Shown here one piece after another: positions 63,643 through 64,000 of a DNA stretch of 64,000 nucleotides (the stretch's first letter is position 1; the number at the start of each line of letters is the position of its first letter). The notes below the pieces were generated by a model that made no database searches, was not told the DNA's origin, and was given only the letters and a program-made list of their open reading frames with translations. Both the position numbers and the translations under genes were made by a program. Source of the stretch: Methylosinus sp. PW1 (GTDB taxonomy: Bacteria; Pseudomonadota; Alphaproteobacteria; Rhizobiales; Beijerinckiaceae); assembly GCF_000745215.1 (NCBI RefSeq), contig NZ_JQNK01000004.1, positions 2,501 to 66,500 of the forward strand, in the 5' to 3' direction.

Positions 63643-63754
63643 GTCGATCACTCCAAGGTCCCCCACGACGGTCGAGGGGGAAAGGTTCGAACATGGGTCA
63701 GTTCTCGGTGGAAAAACTCGTGCTGCCTGGGTCAGCTCTCAGTGGAAATCAACA

Positions 63755-63761
63755 ACCAGGG
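63755..63761. repeat. Right target-site duplication of IS21 (ACCAGGG)
   Basis: Exact direct copy of 61252-61258 next to the right element end. It lies 4 bp before the resolvase start codon. Confidence 0.85.
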
Positions 63762-63764
63762 CGA

Positions 63765-64000
63765 ATGCCCCTGATCGGCTACGCCCGCGTCTCGACCGAG
63801 GAGCAGGTCACGGACGCCCAGACCGATGTGCTGAAGGCCGCCGGCTGCGTCGAGATTTTTCGTGAGCATATGTCTGGCGCAAAGGCATCGCGGCCGGAGC
63901 TGGCCAAGGCCCTTTCGCGGGTGCGCCGCGGCGACGTGCTGGTGGTCGCGCGGCTCGACCGTTTGGCCCGTTCGCTGTCGCATCTCCTGGCCGTGATCGC
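63765..64000 (+). CDS. Serine recombinase/resolvase, N-terminal part (runs off the window)
   Basis: 78 residues are visible: MPLIGYARVSTEEQ with the catalytic Ser10, REHMSGAKASRPEL, and RRGDVLVVARLDRLARSL with the conserved arginines of the Tn3/Hin resolvase family. The gene continues past 64000. Only the ATG region remains joined to it. The sequence that would be its ribosome site (GGAAGGAGA) now lies at 61243-61251, on the other side of the IS21. Without the element the spacing would be about 9 bp. Expression is therefore probably lost or depends on the IS. Confidence 0.9.
   Translation, partial: MPLIGYARVSTEEQVTDAQTDVLKAAGCVEIFREHMSGAKASRPELAKALSRVRRGDVLVVARLDRLARSLSHLLAVI

Larger units (their letters stand above)
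61259..63754 (-). mobile_element. Complete IS21-family insertion sequence (2496 bp)
   Basis: The element carries istA and istB and is bounded by imperfect inverted ends. The left end reads TGTAGATTTCC. The right end, read inwards, is TGTTGATTTCC. Each is followed within 15 bp by TTGACCC/CTGACCC, and a second copy of the TTTCC-GAGAA-TGACCC unit lies inside (left 61289-61309, right 63674-63698). Such multiple terminal repeats are usual for IS21. A 7-bp direct repeat flanks it. Genes intact and duplication perfect, so insertion is recent and the element may be active. Confidence 0.93.

Noticed and set aside
1..64000. CRISPR arrays, tRNA or rRNA genes, phage structural genes
   Set aside because: I saw no regularly spaced repeats, tRNA-like cloverleaf sequences or capsid/tail proteins while reading both strands.

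Overview
The window is high-GC DNA with dense, mostly overlapping operons and a protein repertoire that points to an alphaproteobacterium of the Hyphomicrobiales (Rhizobiales): an RHE_PE00001/DUF1612-type plasmid protein, an IS21 element, IS630 remnants, and siderophore receptors paired with PepSY membrane proteins. A more precise taxon cannot be read from the sequence. The mix of IS remnants at the left edge, an orphan plasmid/ICE-type topoisomerase III, two toxin-antitoxin pairs, an intact IS21 and a serine resolvase at the right edge suggests an accessory region (large plasmid or genomic island).

Layout. 1-1200: decayed mobile DNA (istB remnant, a nucleotide-sugar dehydrogenase 3' fragment, an IS630 remnant). 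1201-19166 (minus strand): one near-continuous siderophore locus read TonB receptor - two small membrane proteins - PepSY reductase - MbtH - dimodular NRPS - MFS exporter - entC - entE - entB - entA. It should make a 2,3-dihydroxybenzoate (DHB) siderophore of (DHB-X-Ser)n type. 19568-22857: glycosyltransferase remnant, Xre/MbcA/ParS-RES toxin-antitoxin pair, TopB. 23140-32511 (minus): NodT-type outer membrane factor - periplasmic adaptor - two RND permeases (MdtABC-like tripartite pump). 33322-36558 (plus): a third, orphan RND permease.

36512-44081: a divergent locus. A nitrate/sulfonate-type ABC transporter faces a three-gene unit encoding an AprA-like flavoprotein, a tail-less AprB-like 8-Cys ferredoxin and a HEAT-repeat protein, followed by a convergent amidase. 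I see no sat, qmo or dissimilatory sulfur genes, so this is the best candidate here for an undescribed redox system. 44252-47365: a fourth RND permease, lying downstream of an OmpR-type two-component system (47712-49771). 50047-54124 (plus): small His/Cys protein, second TonB siderophore receptor and a second PepSY protein. 54251-58063 (minus): ssuADCB alkanesulfonate uptake and desulfonation operon without ssuE. 58064-64000: plasmid-type DUF1612 protein, PIN/antitoxin pair, intact IS21 with a 7-bp target duplication, and the start of a serine resolvase from whose ribosome binding site the IS has been inserted away.

How the parts could work together: DHB is made by EntCBA, activated by EntE, loaded on the EntB carrier domain and condensed by the NRPS. 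The product is exported by the MFS protein, possibly helped by the MdtABC-like pump. The ferric complex returns through a TonB receptor, and iron may be released reductively by the PepSY proteins, because neither a Fes-type esterase nor a FepBCDG-type importer is present in the window.
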